NCBI GenBank assembly: GCA_900470155.1
Contig: UBZT01000003.1
Location: 62,001 to 126,000 of the forward strand
DNA: 64,000 nucleotides
Origin: Hyphomicrobiales bacterium
Lineage (GTDB): Bacteria; Pseudomonadota; Alphaproteobacteria; Rhizobiales; Rhizobiaceae
Direction: 5' to 3'
Below, in pieces: positions 1 through 7,637 of the stretch. The first letter of the stretch is position 1. The number at the start of each line of letters is the position of its first letter. The notes below the pieces were generated by a model. It did not search any database and was not told the origin of the DNA. It was given only the letters and a program-made list of their open reading frames with translations. The position numbers were made by a program, and so were the translations under genes.

Positions 1-2
1 AC

Positions 3-203
3 GTCCTGACGGTTCTGGCCTGGTGTTGCCTGCGTGATGACTTTCGGATGTTCAGGGTCGACCGGGTCGAGAGCGTTTCATGCAACGGAGCCAGTTTTCG
101 TCCCCGGCGGGTGAGTTTATTGCGGGATTACCTTGCAAAGCTCAGTGCCAAGGAGAATGAAAAAGCGGCAGTTTTTGGAGAGGTCTCCGCCAATAATCCT
201 TGA
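3..203 (+). CDS. C-terminal end of a WYL-domain (YafY-type) transcriptional regulator, cut by window start
   Basis: The frame is open from the window edge and ends in TGA; only the last 66 codons are visible. It reads WCCLRDDFRMFRVDRV, then a FRPRR segment and LLRDYLAKL. This is the usual end of DeoR/YafY-like proteins, in which a WYL domain is followed by a C-terminal dimerisation segment (R/DFRxFRxDRI). Such proteins bind DNA through an N-terminal HTH, which lies outside the window, so the target cannot be stated. Family assignment rests on the short C-terminal motif only. Confidence 0.6.
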   Translation, partial: VLTVLAWCCLRDDFRMFRVDRVESVSCNGASFRPRRVSLLRDYLAKLSAKENEKAAVFGEVSANNP

Positions 204-575
204 AGCAAAGGGGGTAAAGCCGGTCATCCACATCTCCTGAATCTCACCGGCTTTATGGCAGCTACGTCATCCTGAACATCCTGAACATCCAGGACTGGAG
301 GGGGCAATCTTGGTCTCAAACCAGCGCGGAGTGCTCACGCCGTCCGTCCGCTACTCGGACGATCTCAAGGGTAAGAATAAGGTCGCATCGGCGTCGGGCC
401 TTGTCTCATAGAGGATGACATAGGCCGCTTCGACCAACATCCGAGCGGTTCGGCAGGAGTTGTCAGCTAAACCCGCTGCCGATCAGTGGGTGAACTGATG
501 GGTTGGATGCCCCCTTCCGCCGGCGTCGGTATGATGCCTGCTTCGCGCCGTGGTGCCGCTTATGGAGGGAGGGAG
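204..575. other. Gene-poor stretch with worn sequence
   Basis: I see no convincing gene between the regulator end and the IS110 fragment. It holds a 10-bp perfect inverted repeat (215-255) and a tandem CCTGAACAT duplication near 269-288. The purine-rich GGAGGGAGGGAG just before 576 is the ribosome site of the transposase fragment. Confidence 0.5.
215..255. repeat. 10-bp inverted repeat, possible terminator of the WYL gene
   Basis: TAAAGCCGGT (215-224) and ACCGGCTTTA (246-255) are perfect inverted copies with a 21-nt loop, starting 12 nt after the WYL stop codon. On the + strand the right arm ends in CTTTA, so a weak factor-independent terminator is possible. It could also be an old element end. 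Confidence 0.45.
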
Positions 576-653
576 ATGACACAGGTACATATCCTTGCGA
601 TCGACCTCGCGAAGCGGAGCTTCCAAGTCTGTGGAACGAATCGCGGCGGGGCG
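576..653 (+). pseudogene. N-terminal remnant of an IS110-family transposase
   Basis: An ATG with a strong GGAGGGAGGGAG leader starts MTQVHILAIDLAKRSFQVCG, the hallmark N-terminus of the IS110/IS1111 DEDD transposase domain (AIDLAKxxFQV, whose Asp is the first catalytic acidic residue). Homology stops after about 25 codons and the frame runs on into unrelated sequence, so nearly all of the roughly 340-residue enzyme is missing. This is a dead fragment recording a past insertion. Confidence 0.6.
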
Positions 654-749
654 TGTGGGGATGCTCACGCAACTACTGAAACGTGTAAATTCTCCCAATC
701 GGAGTATTTGATGTTGAGCTCCTCGCCTTACTAGTCGCGGAGCTTTTTG

Positions 750-870
750 CGTTTTATCTGATCTGCGTTCTCTGGGTGCTGACCTGATTCTGGCGCACGA
801 ACTGACCCACTGGACAAAACGCAAGAACCGCCTTGACCGGGAGCTTGGTCGCAAAAGAGAGGTGCGATGA
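750..870 (+). pseudogene. ArdC-like antirestriction protein fragment (HExxH motif)
   Basis: One frame reads LILAHELTHWTKRKNRLDREL before a TGA at 868-870. LxHELTHWT..xxRLxRdL is the conserved zinc-metalloprotease signature of the ArdC/DUF1738 family of plasmid-borne antirestriction proteins. The usual N-terminal ssDNA-binding half and the following AxEELVAEL segment are absent or destroyed, so it is a remnant. It supports a mobile-element origin for the left edge. Only about 20 residues carry the homology, hence modest confidence. Confidence 0.4.
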
Positions 871-1031
871 ATGTCCTGCCTCTCGCATTTGGCAGGGGTA
901 TTGCAGATCTACCAGCACCTGGATTATCTACCAGGCGCCGGTATCCTGCAGACCGCTTGCCGAGGCGCAGAAACACTCATGATCGGCTTCCACATTGTGG
1001 TGCCGTAGAGGGTTGCCGTTATGCCGATCGT

Positions 1032-1289
1032 TCAAACCGACGCGGGTTTGGCTCGCGGAGCAGGCCTTGGCTTTTTGGGAGCTACGATCCCCAGTTCACG
1101 GTTCAGCTTCTTCTGAGCAAGCTTACGGACCCGGCGGATACCCTCTGCCTTTTCTCGGGCGCGCTTCACCGACGGCTTTTCATAGCTCTCGCGAAGGCGC
1201 ATTTCGCGAAAAACGCCTTCCTGCTGAAGGCGCTTCTTCAGCACACGTAGCGCCTGATCAACATTGTTATCACGGACTAGGACTTGCAA
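1032..1289 (-). CDS. rpsU: 30S ribosomal protein S21
   Basis: The 85-residue product starts [20 protein letters not shown] and carries the S21 core (F REM xxRExYEKPS xKRAREKAE), followed by a basic, proline- and alanine-rich tail. S21 is a small-subunit protein near the mRNA exit and anti-Shine-Dalgarno region. The start is TTG, preceded by AAGGAGC seven bases upstream. Alphaproteobacteria often carry several rpsU copies; this one sits beside mobile-element debris and not in a ribosomal context, so it is likely an auxiliary paralogue. Confidence 0.9.
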   Translation of the reverse strand: MQVLVRDNNVDQALRVLKKRLQQEGVFREMRLRESYEKPSVKRAREKAEGIRRVRKLAQKKLNRELGIVAPKKPRPAPRAKPASV

Positions 1290-1651
1290 GCTATGCTCCT
1301 TGGTAAGGCTTTGCCATAGGGTTTACCTTCCTTACTCTGTGGTCGCGGTCATTGGCAAGCACCTCGAACGGGTTGTCGCATCGTCCCGCCGGTGATGAGG
1401 GTAGTGATTTCATTCTCCCAGCTGTCGAAAGGTCTCCAGCCTCGATGAAAGCGAGCACGCCGCCAACATAGCCGCCGGCACTGTGGACACTGCCCTGCCC
1501 AGCGATATCGGCATACAGCTCTCGGGTTCTGCTAGCGCCCGAGCGTGATAAATGATGCGAGAAGCCATGCCCATCTGGAACTCGTCGCACTTCTGCGCTT
1601 AGCCTCAAATCGTGCGCCAACTCCTGATAATGTTTTCCAGACGGTAGCCCA
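1290..1651. other. Gap without a recognisable gene
   Basis: A 109-codon minus-strand frame spans most of this stretch, but its product matches nothing I know, has no convincing ribosome site and shows unusual composition. I treat the stretch as leader of rpsU plus degenerate sequence. Confidence 0.4.
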
Positions 1652-3112
1652 TCATACCGATGGGCTGATTACGATGGTCCTCGTCTCGCGTGCGCAGCAG
1701 CAGATGATCCGGTCCACCATGTTCGCAGCCTGGGCTGCAATCTCGGGCACGCCAGTAAGCTCCCCCAGCGCGGGCCGGGCGGGAGGACCGGCGATGAAGA
1801 GGCTTGTGTTTGGCGCGCCTGTAACGGTGAGCGTCCTGCCCACCGTGTCGCAGGCCAAGCCCAGGCCGAACGGGTCCGACTGTATGAGGCCATCTCGGTG
1901 CATGCCGAGCAGAAACCTCTGGTGGATTGCATAGCTCCGGGATTCCGGCCCCGTTGCCAGAAGGATGCGGCGACAGCGAACCTCAGTGCTGCCGTTGCGG
2001 GTTTCGATCGCGGCGAGGAGGCTTTGCCCATCTTGGGCAATGGATGTTAGATCACCCCTCTCCACCCTGACGCGGCCTGTATCGAGGCCCAATTCCAGGA
2101 TGGCGGCTCCCTGTGGCGGCATTCGATAGCGGTGGACGTCGTAGAAGCGTCGAAGGCGTCGCAGAAATTTTTGTCGCTCACCCGTCGGCAGACCTTGCCA
2201 GAGTTCCTGCGCATGCTGTCGCAGCGCATCGAAAACGGATTGCCAGGGAATGCCCTGCGCTTGTGCATCTGCAATTGTCGCCCGCACCTTTGCCAGGAGC
2301 TTTCTGGCAGAGGCCAGCTCGGTGCTGCGAAAGTCACCGAACGGTGAAAACCCGCCGCCGGCGTGCGGTCTTGGGATCAGGCCAGTGCGAGAGAGAAGCG
2401 TGACATTGCCGTTGTGGCCGATGGCGTTTAGGCGGGAAAGGGCATCGATAGCCGTCAGGCCGGAACCGACGATCAGGATGGGGTCGGAATTGCCAATGCC
2501 ATTGAATGCATTAGGAGCAAAGACATCGCTTACACGAGCCGCGGTTAGAGGATTAAGTCGGTCTAGCGCGGCCGGCCGTGAGGCGGGAGGATGTCCTGTG
2601 GCGAGGATCAGAATATCGGCCAGGATCGTGTCGCCGCTGGAGCCCGTGATCCGCCACTGCTCGTTCTGGCGATCAACAGTCCGAACGGCTTGTCGCACGT
2701 GGCGGATCGCACCACTGTCCAGAAAAGGCGCCAATTGTGCCTGCATGAACCGCCCAAAGTCTCTGCGGCGCGCGAAGATGCCTTCCGGCGTGATCGCCTG
2801 AGGGTCGACTGTGAGCGTTCCACTCGTTTGAAGCCAGTCGAGAAAGGCAGTCGGCGCGCCGGGGATAGCGCGCATTCTGTGTGCTGCGACGTTGAGGCGG
2901 ACATCGATGTTCTGCGCATCATAGGCAAGGCCACATCCGAGCTGATCGCGAGGCTCGAAGACGGTAACCTCGTCGATCTCTCGAAATCCGCGCTCGACCA
3001 GAAGCTTGGCGATGATGGCGCCGGTATATCCGCCGCCGATGATCGCGACGCGGGAGGCGGGGCGTGTCGTTGACGCCTGCAGTCTCGGTGAGGATATCCT
3101 GATCTTCAACAT
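1652..3112 (-). CDS. FAD/NAD(P)-binding oxidoreductase (NAD_binding_9 type)
   Basis: The 486-residue product has an N-terminal Rossmann fold (VAIIGGGYTGAIIAKLL, residues about 22-38), then ATGHPPASRP and a second nucleotide-binding segment ILIVGSGLTAIDALSRL, as in COG4529-type FAD/NAD(P)-binding proteins. A GGAAGGAAG ribosome site precedes the ATG. It diverges from the flavin reductase across a 139-bp AT-rich control region and sits in an organosulfur locus, where it may supply reducing power or oxidise a sulfur intermediate; that role is inference. The last 20 or so residues (IICCCARETRT) are unusual, and the end may be altered. Confidence 0.75.
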   Translation of the reverse strand: MLKIRISSPRLQASTTRPASRVAIIGGGYTGAIIAKLLVERGFREIDEVTVFEPRDQLGCGLAYDAQNIDVRLNVAAHRMRAIPGAPTAFLDWLQTSGTLTVDPQAITPEGIFARRRDFGRFMQAQLAPFLDSGAIRHVRQAVRTVDRQNEQWRITGSSGDTILADILILATGHPPASRPAALDRLNPLTAARVSDVFAPNAFNGIGNSDPILIVGSGLTAIDALSRLNAIGHNGNVTLLSRTGLIPRPHAGGGFSPFGDFRSTELASARKLLAKVRATIADAQAQGIPWQSVFDALRQHAQELWQGLPTGERQKFLRRLRRFYDVHRYRMPPQGAAILELGLDTGRVRVERGDLTSIAQDGQSLLAAIETRNGSTEVRCRRILLATGPESRSYAIHQRFLLGMHRDGLIQSDPFGLGLACDTVGRTLTVTGAPNTSLFIAGPPARPALGELTGVPEIAAQAANMVDRIICCCARETRTIVISPSV

Positions 3113-3150
3113 GGCAGTCTTCCTTCCGTTTCGCGGGGGTAGATCTGGGC

Positions 3151-3175
3151 ATATTTTCTATAAAATATATGTAGA
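3151..3175. promoter_or_regulatory. AT-rich dyad in the divergent promoter, candidate regulator site
   Basis: ATATTTT (3151-3157) and AAAATAT (3162-3168) form a perfect 7-bp inverted repeat. The overlapping string TCTATAAAATATATGTAGA resembles TCTATATTTATTATAGA in front of the LLM monooxygenase gene. It lies midway between the divergent FAD oxidoreductase and flavin reductase genes. A shared site for the Rrf2 regulator encoded at 4678-5124 is inference. Confidence 0.4.
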
Positions 3176-3251
3176 TTAAAAACGCTTGTCTACTGATTGG
3201 GTTCCCCGGCTGTTACCCATGCTTGAGATACAGTCTGCACGGAGAAGTCAG

Positions 3252-3791
3252 ATGAACGTTTTTATCGCGAGCGAGTTCAGTGAACCACGCATTCGCCCTG
3301 TGTCCGATCGTCCAGCCGACGCGGCTGGTTTGAAGGAAGCGTTGAGAACGCTGGGTGGCGGTGTCAGCGTGATCACGGCAGGCGAGGGGGCAGAGCGCTC
3401 CGGAGCGACTGTCACGTCTGCGACGGCCTTGTCCGTCGATCCGCCGCGCATGTTGGTGTCGCTCAACAGATCCTCCTCGACGTGGCCCGTCGTTGAGCGC
3501 TTTCGCCATTTCGCGGTCAATGTGATCGGTGCTGATCATCAGGACTTAGCAAACCGTTTCGCCGGCGGCGGGGGCTTGAGAGGGCCCGAGCGCTATATCG
3601 GGGCCGAATGGACCACCCTTGCCAGCGGAGCGCCAGTCTTGGAAGATGCGATTGCAGCACTCGACTGCGAGGTCGAGGAGGCGATCGAGCGACATAGCCA
3701 TGTTATCCTGATTGGCCGAGTGCTTTCGATACGCCTCAGAGGTGGCAATTCATTGCTGTATCAGAATGGCAAGTACCACACGGTGACGTGA
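3252..3791 (+). CDS. Flavin reductase family protein (FMN reductase component)
   Basis: The 179-residue product fits the flavin reductase-like (HpaC/SsuE-alternative) domain: LRTLGGGVSVITAG, SATALSVDPPRMLVSLNRSSSTW, FAVNVIGADHQDLANRFAG and a closing HVILIGRVLSI...LLYQNGKYH. Such enzymes reduce FMN with NAD(P)H and hand it to a two-component monooxygenase. The LLM oxygenase at 5389 is the obvious partner. The start at 3252 is chosen because GGAGAAG lies 5 nt upstream; an earlier in-frame start at 3186 lacks a ribosome site. Confidence 0.88.
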   Translation: MNVFIASEFSEPRIRPVSDRPADAAGLKEALRTLGGGVSVITAGEGAERSGATVTSATALSVDPPRMLVSLNRSSSTWPVVERFRHFAVNVIGADHQDLANRFAGGGGLRGPERYIGAEWTTLASGAPVLEDAIAALDCEVEEAIERHSHVILIGRVLSIRLRGGNSLLYQNGKYHTVT

Positions 3792-3820
3792 CATCGATCT
3801 TTTAGTGGAGGAGTGCCTGC

Positions 3821-4702
3821 ATGATGGTATCGACGGCTGATCGATTGCGACCTGTTCCACCTGCGCTGAATAGGGAGGGGGACGTCGTGGCCGCACTCGA
3901 GCGCCTGGGAGAGTTGGCGATTGGCGCCCATTCGGACCAGGCCTCGATTCTTCCCGCAAGCGGGCTTCTCGCCATGTCCATTCCCGCGAGCTTTGGGGGA
4001 GCGGACATCTCAAACCTGATTGTTGCAGAGGCCGTCAGCCGGCTCGTAACTTGGAGCACTGCAGCGGCGGAGCGACTTCTCAGGCATCTCGTTGCCCTGG
4101 AACTGGTTCGGACCAGCGGATCGACAGAGCAGCGCAAGGCGATCTACGGACGTGTCGTGCTGGGCGACGTCTTCGAGTTCGCATTCCAACGCGAAGGCTC
4201 TTTGCCACCGAGGCTGGTGCAGTCGGGTCTGGCCTTTGCTCTGGAGCATGGTGGTGGATCGGATCGCGCGATCACTTCGGCTGACTGGCAAATCGTGAGA
4301 GCATTTAGTGCCGGTTCTGAACCGGTGGCCGCCATCCTGGATCAGACGCGGGTGTCATTGCGTGATGAAGACGCTAAGACGGAACTGACTGTCCACCCCG
4401 ACTTCATTCTTTCTCTTGGAGAAAACGCAGAAAGTCTCGCGCATCTGATGACGGCATTTCTGATGGCCGCTTCCGCCCGCGGTAAAGTCGGGGCCATGAA
4501 GCAGACCACTGCGGCGGATCCCTCTGTCGCAATCGAACTTGAACTCCTGGACGGGATGATCCAGAAGGCCGCGTCCCTCATCGATGGAATTCAGGTCGAC
4601 GATCCCCCGATCGACTTTGCGCAGATCGATCGGTTTTGCCTCGCGCTGGACACGGCGCGTTTGCGCTGTTCTGGCGATCATTCGCCAGCGACCAGATCCT
4701 GA
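3821..4702 (+). CDS. Short acyl-CoA dehydrogenase-like protein (SfnB/DszC-related, divergent)
   Basis: The 293-residue product has an N-terminal helical domain and MSIPASFGGADISNLIVAEAVSRL, as in the acyl-CoA dehydrogenase fold used by sulfur-acquisition oxidoreductases (SfnB) and DszC-type monooxygenases. Family members run about 390-410 residues; this one is about 100 shorter, and the central beta-domain flavin motifs are hard to find. It may be a degraded or specialised member. GGAGGAG lies 7 nt before the ATG. It follows the flavin reductase closely and is probably cotranscribed. Its 3' end overlaps the convergent Rrf2 gene by 25 bp. Confidence 0.6.
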   Translation: MMVSTADRLRPVPPALNREGDVVAALERLGELAIGAHSDQASILPASGLLAMSIPASFGGADISNLIVAEAVSRLVTWSTAAAERLLRHLVALELVRTSGSTEQRKAIYGRVVLGDVFEFAFQREGSLPPRLVQSGLAFALEHGGGSDRAITSADWQIVRAFSAGSEPVAAILDQTRVSLRDEDAKTELTVHPDFILSLGENAESLAHLMTAFLMAASARGKVGAMKQTTAADPSVAIELELLDGMIQKAASLIDGIQVDDPPIDFAQIDRFCLALDTARLRCSGDHSPATRS

Positions 4703-5124
4703 CCAGGCTGTTCGGACGCCACGAATTGCGTGAGCGACATTGTGTCGAGAACGGCGGCCATCGCATCACGAACCTGCGTCATGGAAATCCGGATCTGGCA
4801 TGATGCCGGGTCCCGGCAGTCGTCACAGGCTTCGAATGCCGTGCGACTGGCGCACCGGATCGGCGCAAGCGGCCCGTCAAGGGCGCGGATGACCTGGCCG
4901 ATCATGATCTCATCGGCGGGCTTTGACAGCGCGTAGCCGCCATTGGGACCCTTTTTCGAGCGCAGGAAGCCGTTGTTGCGCAGTTCCAAGAGGATCGTGT
5001 CGAGAAATTTCTTCGGGATATTGTTGCGCGTCGCGATGTCGGTCACGAATGCCGTCTGTCCTGGTTCCAGACCTGCGAGGTCGACCAGCGCTTTCAGACC
5101 ATATTTGCCTTTGTTGGTGAGCAT
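4678..5124 (-). CDS. Rrf2-family transcriptional regulator with four-cysteine cluster
   Basis: The 148-residue protein opens MLTNKGKYGLKALVDLA and has the Rrf2 winged helix (IPKKFLDTILLELRNNGFLRSKKGPNGGY). Cysteines fall at 91, 100, 103 and 109 (C-x8-C-x2-C-x5-C), in the loop that binds an Fe-S cluster in IscR (C-x5-C-x5-C) and RirA, so redox, iron or sulfur sensing is likely. I start at 5124 by family convention; upstream in-frame ATG (5175) and TTG (5199) are possible and none has a clear ribosome site. It diverges from the LLM monooxygenase and is the likely local regulator. Confidence 0.85.
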   Translation of the reverse strand: MLTNKGKYGLKALVDLAGLEPGQTAFVTDIATRNNIPKKFLDTILLELRNNGFLRSKKGPNGGYALSKPADEIMIGQVIRALDGPLAPIRCASRTAFEACDDCRDPASCQIRISMTQVRDAMAAVLDTMSLTQFVASEQPGQDLVAGE

Positions 5125-5324
5125 TGCGGAGATATCCGGCCGAAGGCCCTGAGGGTAATTTTGCTTATCGTACATAGTTTTTATGAAGTAAGCGTTCAAG
5201 CCGTTTCCGGATCTGGGTTAGCGAACGGCCTCAGCTTTTTGGGGTCAGCGTCGCAGATACCTTACATCGGCGTCACATTCGAAAATCCATTCGCCAAGCG
5301 GCTAAATCTTCGCAATCCTATTTC

Positions 5325-5341
5325 TCTATATTTATTATAGA
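5325..5341. promoter_or_regulatory. Dyad TCTATA-N5-TATAGA before the LLM monooxygenase operon
   Basis: TCTATATTTATTATAGA has perfect 6-bp arms around 5 nt and lies 48 nt before the monooxygenase ATG, in the divergent region shared with the Rrf2 gene. It resembles the site at 3157-3175. It may also contain a -10 element. Binding by the adjacent Rrf2 protein is inference. Confidence 0.45.
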
Positions 5342-5388
5342 CAATGTAGGCTGCTCGCATTCGATCATCGACTGAGAGAGGACCAGCC

Positions 5389-6741
5389 ATGACACGCAAG
5401 ATCAGATTGGGCGCATTCCTTCCCGGCGGCGGACAGCATGTCGCCTCCTGGCGGCATCCGGATCAGCCGGTCGACGGTGCCGTCAGCTTCGAGTTTCACA
5501 AGCAGTTGGCTCTGACGGCCGAGAGGGGACTGTTCGACGCCTATTTCTTGGCCGACGGTCTGGCCGTCGGCTTCGGCGGCGCCCGGGAAGGCGGCAATGC
5601 GAGGGTCGCTGGCTTCGAGCCCGTGACGCTGTTTTCGGCACTCGCTCCCTTCACCACCCATCTTGGTTTCATTGCGACGGCTTCGACGACCTACGAGGAG
5701 CCCTACAATACGGCGCGCAAGTTTGCCTCGCTCGACCTCATCTCCGACGGTCGCGCCGGCTGGAATGTCGTAACGACCACGGGCGACGCGACCGCGCAGA
5801 ACTTCAATCGTGATCAGCAACCCCCGCATGCCGACCGCTACAAGCGCGCTGCCGAGCATGTCGACGTGGTCAAGAGGCTCTGGGACAGCTTCGAGGACGA
5901 TGCCTTCATTCGCGACAAGGATACGGGCGTCTTCTTCGATCCCGGCAAGCTCCATGACGCCAATCACAAGGGCGAACACTTCAAGGTCAAGGGACCGCTG
6001 AATGTTTCCCGCTCGCGCCAGGGGCATCCGGTCATCGTCCAGGCCGGCCAGTCCGATGACGGTCGTGGTCTGGCCGCCGCGACGGCAGAGGTGATCTTCA
6101 CGGCGCACCAGCACATCGAGACCGCGCAGGAATTCTACCGCGACATCAAGAACCGCGCCCGTGGCCTCGGACGCGATACCGATCACATCCTGATCATGCC
6201 TGGCGTCTCGCCCTTTGTCGGTCGCACGGAGGAAGAAGCGCGCGAGAAATACGATCGGCTGACCTCGCTGATCCTGGAGGAAGATGGCATCGGCCTGCTC
6301 AACGGCCTGACGGGGGGGACCCTCGATCTGAGGGGCTACGATCTTGATGGTCCGCTTCCGCCCGCGCCGCCCACGGAAGGCATGAAGAGCCGGCAGGCGC
6401 TGATCCGCCAGATCGCCGACGAGAACAACTTCTCGATCCGCCAGCTCTATCAATGGGTCGCTTCGGCGCGCGGTCACTTCACCATTGTCGGAACGCCCGT
6501 GCAGATCGTCGACACGCTGCAGCAATGGTTCGAGAACGAAGCGGCAGACGGCTTCAACATCCTGCCGCCCTGGCTGCCGACGGGCCTCGACGATTTCGTC
6601 GATCTCGTCATCCCCGAGCTGCAGCGCCGCGGGCTCTTCCGCACCGCCTATGAGGGCCGGACGCTCCGCGAAAACCTCGGCCTGCCGTTCCCGATCAACC
6701 GCTATGCCGCCGACCGCTCGGTCGTGCAGGCCGCCGAATGA
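5389..6741 (+). CDS. LLM-class FMNH2-dependent monooxygenase (NtaA/SnaA/DszA/SoxA type)
   Basis: The 450-residue product has the luciferase-like TIM barrel of the NtaA/SnaA/DszA group: LGAFLPGGGQHVASWRHP, FFLADG-like FLADGL, AFTTHLGFIATASTTYEEPYN family spacing, RKFASLDLISDGRAGWNVVTT, PHADRYKRAAEHVDVVKRLWDS and GHPVIVQAGQSDDGR. These enzymes use reduced FMN from a partner reductase to oxygenate sulfur- or nitrogen-containing organics such as sulfones, sulfonates or chelators. GAGAGGA precedes the ATG. It overlaps or abuts the ABC permease gene, so uptake and oxidation are co-expressed. The exact substrate is not deducible. Confidence 0.9.
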   Translation: MTRKIRLGAFLPGGGQHVASWRHPDQPVDGAVSFEFHKQLALTAERGLFDAYFLADGLAVGFGGAREGGNARVAGFEPVTLFSALAPFTTHLGFIATASTTYEEPYNTARKFASLDLISDGRAGWNVVTTTGDATAQNFNRDQQPPHADRYKRAAEHVDVVKRLWDSFEDDAFIRDKDTGVFFDPGKLHDANHKGEHFKVKGPLNVSRSRQGHPVIVQAGQSDDGRGLAAATAEVIFTAHQHIETAQEFYRDIKNRARGLGRDTDHILIMPGVSPFVGRTEEEAREKYDRLTSLILEEDGIGLLNGLTGGTLDLRGYDLDGPLPPAPPTEGMKSRQALIRQIADENNFSIRQLYQWVASARGHFTIVGTPVQIVDTLQQWFENEAADGFNILPPWLPTGLDDFVDLVIPELQRRGLFRTAYEGRTLRENLGLPFPINRYAADRSVVQAAE

Positions 6742-6749
6742 GGTCCCCC

Positions 6750-7589
6750 ATGTCCTACGAAGACATTCATCACGGAAGGGCCTATGGCCTTGACCTCTCC
6801 CCGGATGCGGCGCGCCCACCGCGCTGGGTGAGCCAGGCGGTATCGGCCGTCACACCGTTCCTGTCGCGCTACGGTCTCGTCCTCGCCTTCCTGGCTCTCT
6901 GGCAGGCGGCCTCCACCCTGGGCTGGGTGAACGCCTCCGTCTTTCCGCCGCTCGACCAGATCATCCGTGCCCTGTGGACAGCGATCGCCTCGGGCGCGCT
7001 GGTCGACGACATCGCCATCAGCCTGCAGCGATCGGGCATTGCCTTCGTCGCAGCCGTCGGGCTCGGCATCCCGCTCGGGCTCTTCATGGGGCAGGTGAGA
7101 GCCGTCGAGCGGGCGCTCGATCCCTTGTTGCAGTTCTTCCGCCAGACCTCGGCGCTCGCGCTCTATCCTGTCTTCATCTTGCTGCTCGGTCTGGGTGAAA
7201 CGTCCAAAATCTTCGTCATCTTCTGGGCCACGCTCTTCCCAGTCCTTTTGTCGACCATTGGCGGCGTAAAGGAGGTGGATCGCAAGCTGATCGAGATGGC
7301 CCGCACCTATGGTGCCGGTTCTCTACAGATCTTCCGCCGCGTGGTTCTGCCGGCATCGGTCCCCGCGATCTTCGTAGGACTGCGCCTTTCCGCGACAACG
7401 GCGCTGCTGCTCCTCATCGCCGCCGAGATGATCGGTGCCAACAAGGGCATCGGCTTCCAGGTGATGAATGCCCAATACAACTTCCAGATTCCGCTGATGT
7501 TTGCAGCAATCCTGCTTCTCGCACTGCTCGGCCTCGCCGCCAATGCCGCTCTCGTCCTCCTGCAGCGGCGCCTATGCCGCTGGGCCTGA
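6750..7589 (+). CDS. ABC transporter permease, sulfonate/nitrate/taurine type (SsuC-like)
   Basis: The 279-residue inner-membrane protein has six hydrophobic segments and the BPD_transp_1 EAA-type loop (EMARTYGAGSLQIFRRVVLPASVPAIFVGLR). It forms the channel for substrate delivered by the binding protein at 7638. I prefer the ATG at 6750 because TGAGGT sits 5 nt upstream; an in-frame ATG at 6738 overlaps the monooxygenase stop codon (ATGA) and would add four residues. The order oxygenase-permease-binding protein-ATPase is a compact operon. Confidence 0.9.
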   Translation: MSYEDIHHGRAYGLDLSPDAARPPRWVSQAVSAVTPFLSRYGLVLAFLALWQAASTLGWVNASVFPPLDQIIRALWTAIASGALVDDIAISLQRSGIAFVAAVGLGIPLGLFMGQVRAVERALDPLLQFFRQTSALALYPVFILLLGLGETSKIFVIFWATLFPVLLSTIGGVKEVDRKLIEMARTYGAGSLQIFRRVVLPASVPAIFVGLRLSATTALLLLIAAEMIGANKGIGFQVMNAQYNFQIPLMFAAILLLALLGLAANAALVLLQRRLCRWA

Positions 7590-7637
7590 CATGCATCGCA
7601 TTCTTCCCTCGTTTCTCATCTTTCAAAGGAAACTCCC

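Noticed and set aside
1291-1620. 109-codon minus-strand frame upstream of rpsU
   Set aside because: No recognisable product or ribosome site; I treat it as non-coding until homologues are shown.
5365-6819. 484-codon minus-strand frame across the LLM monooxygenase
   Set aside because: Antisense shadow; the + strand product has clear family motifs and a good ribosome site.
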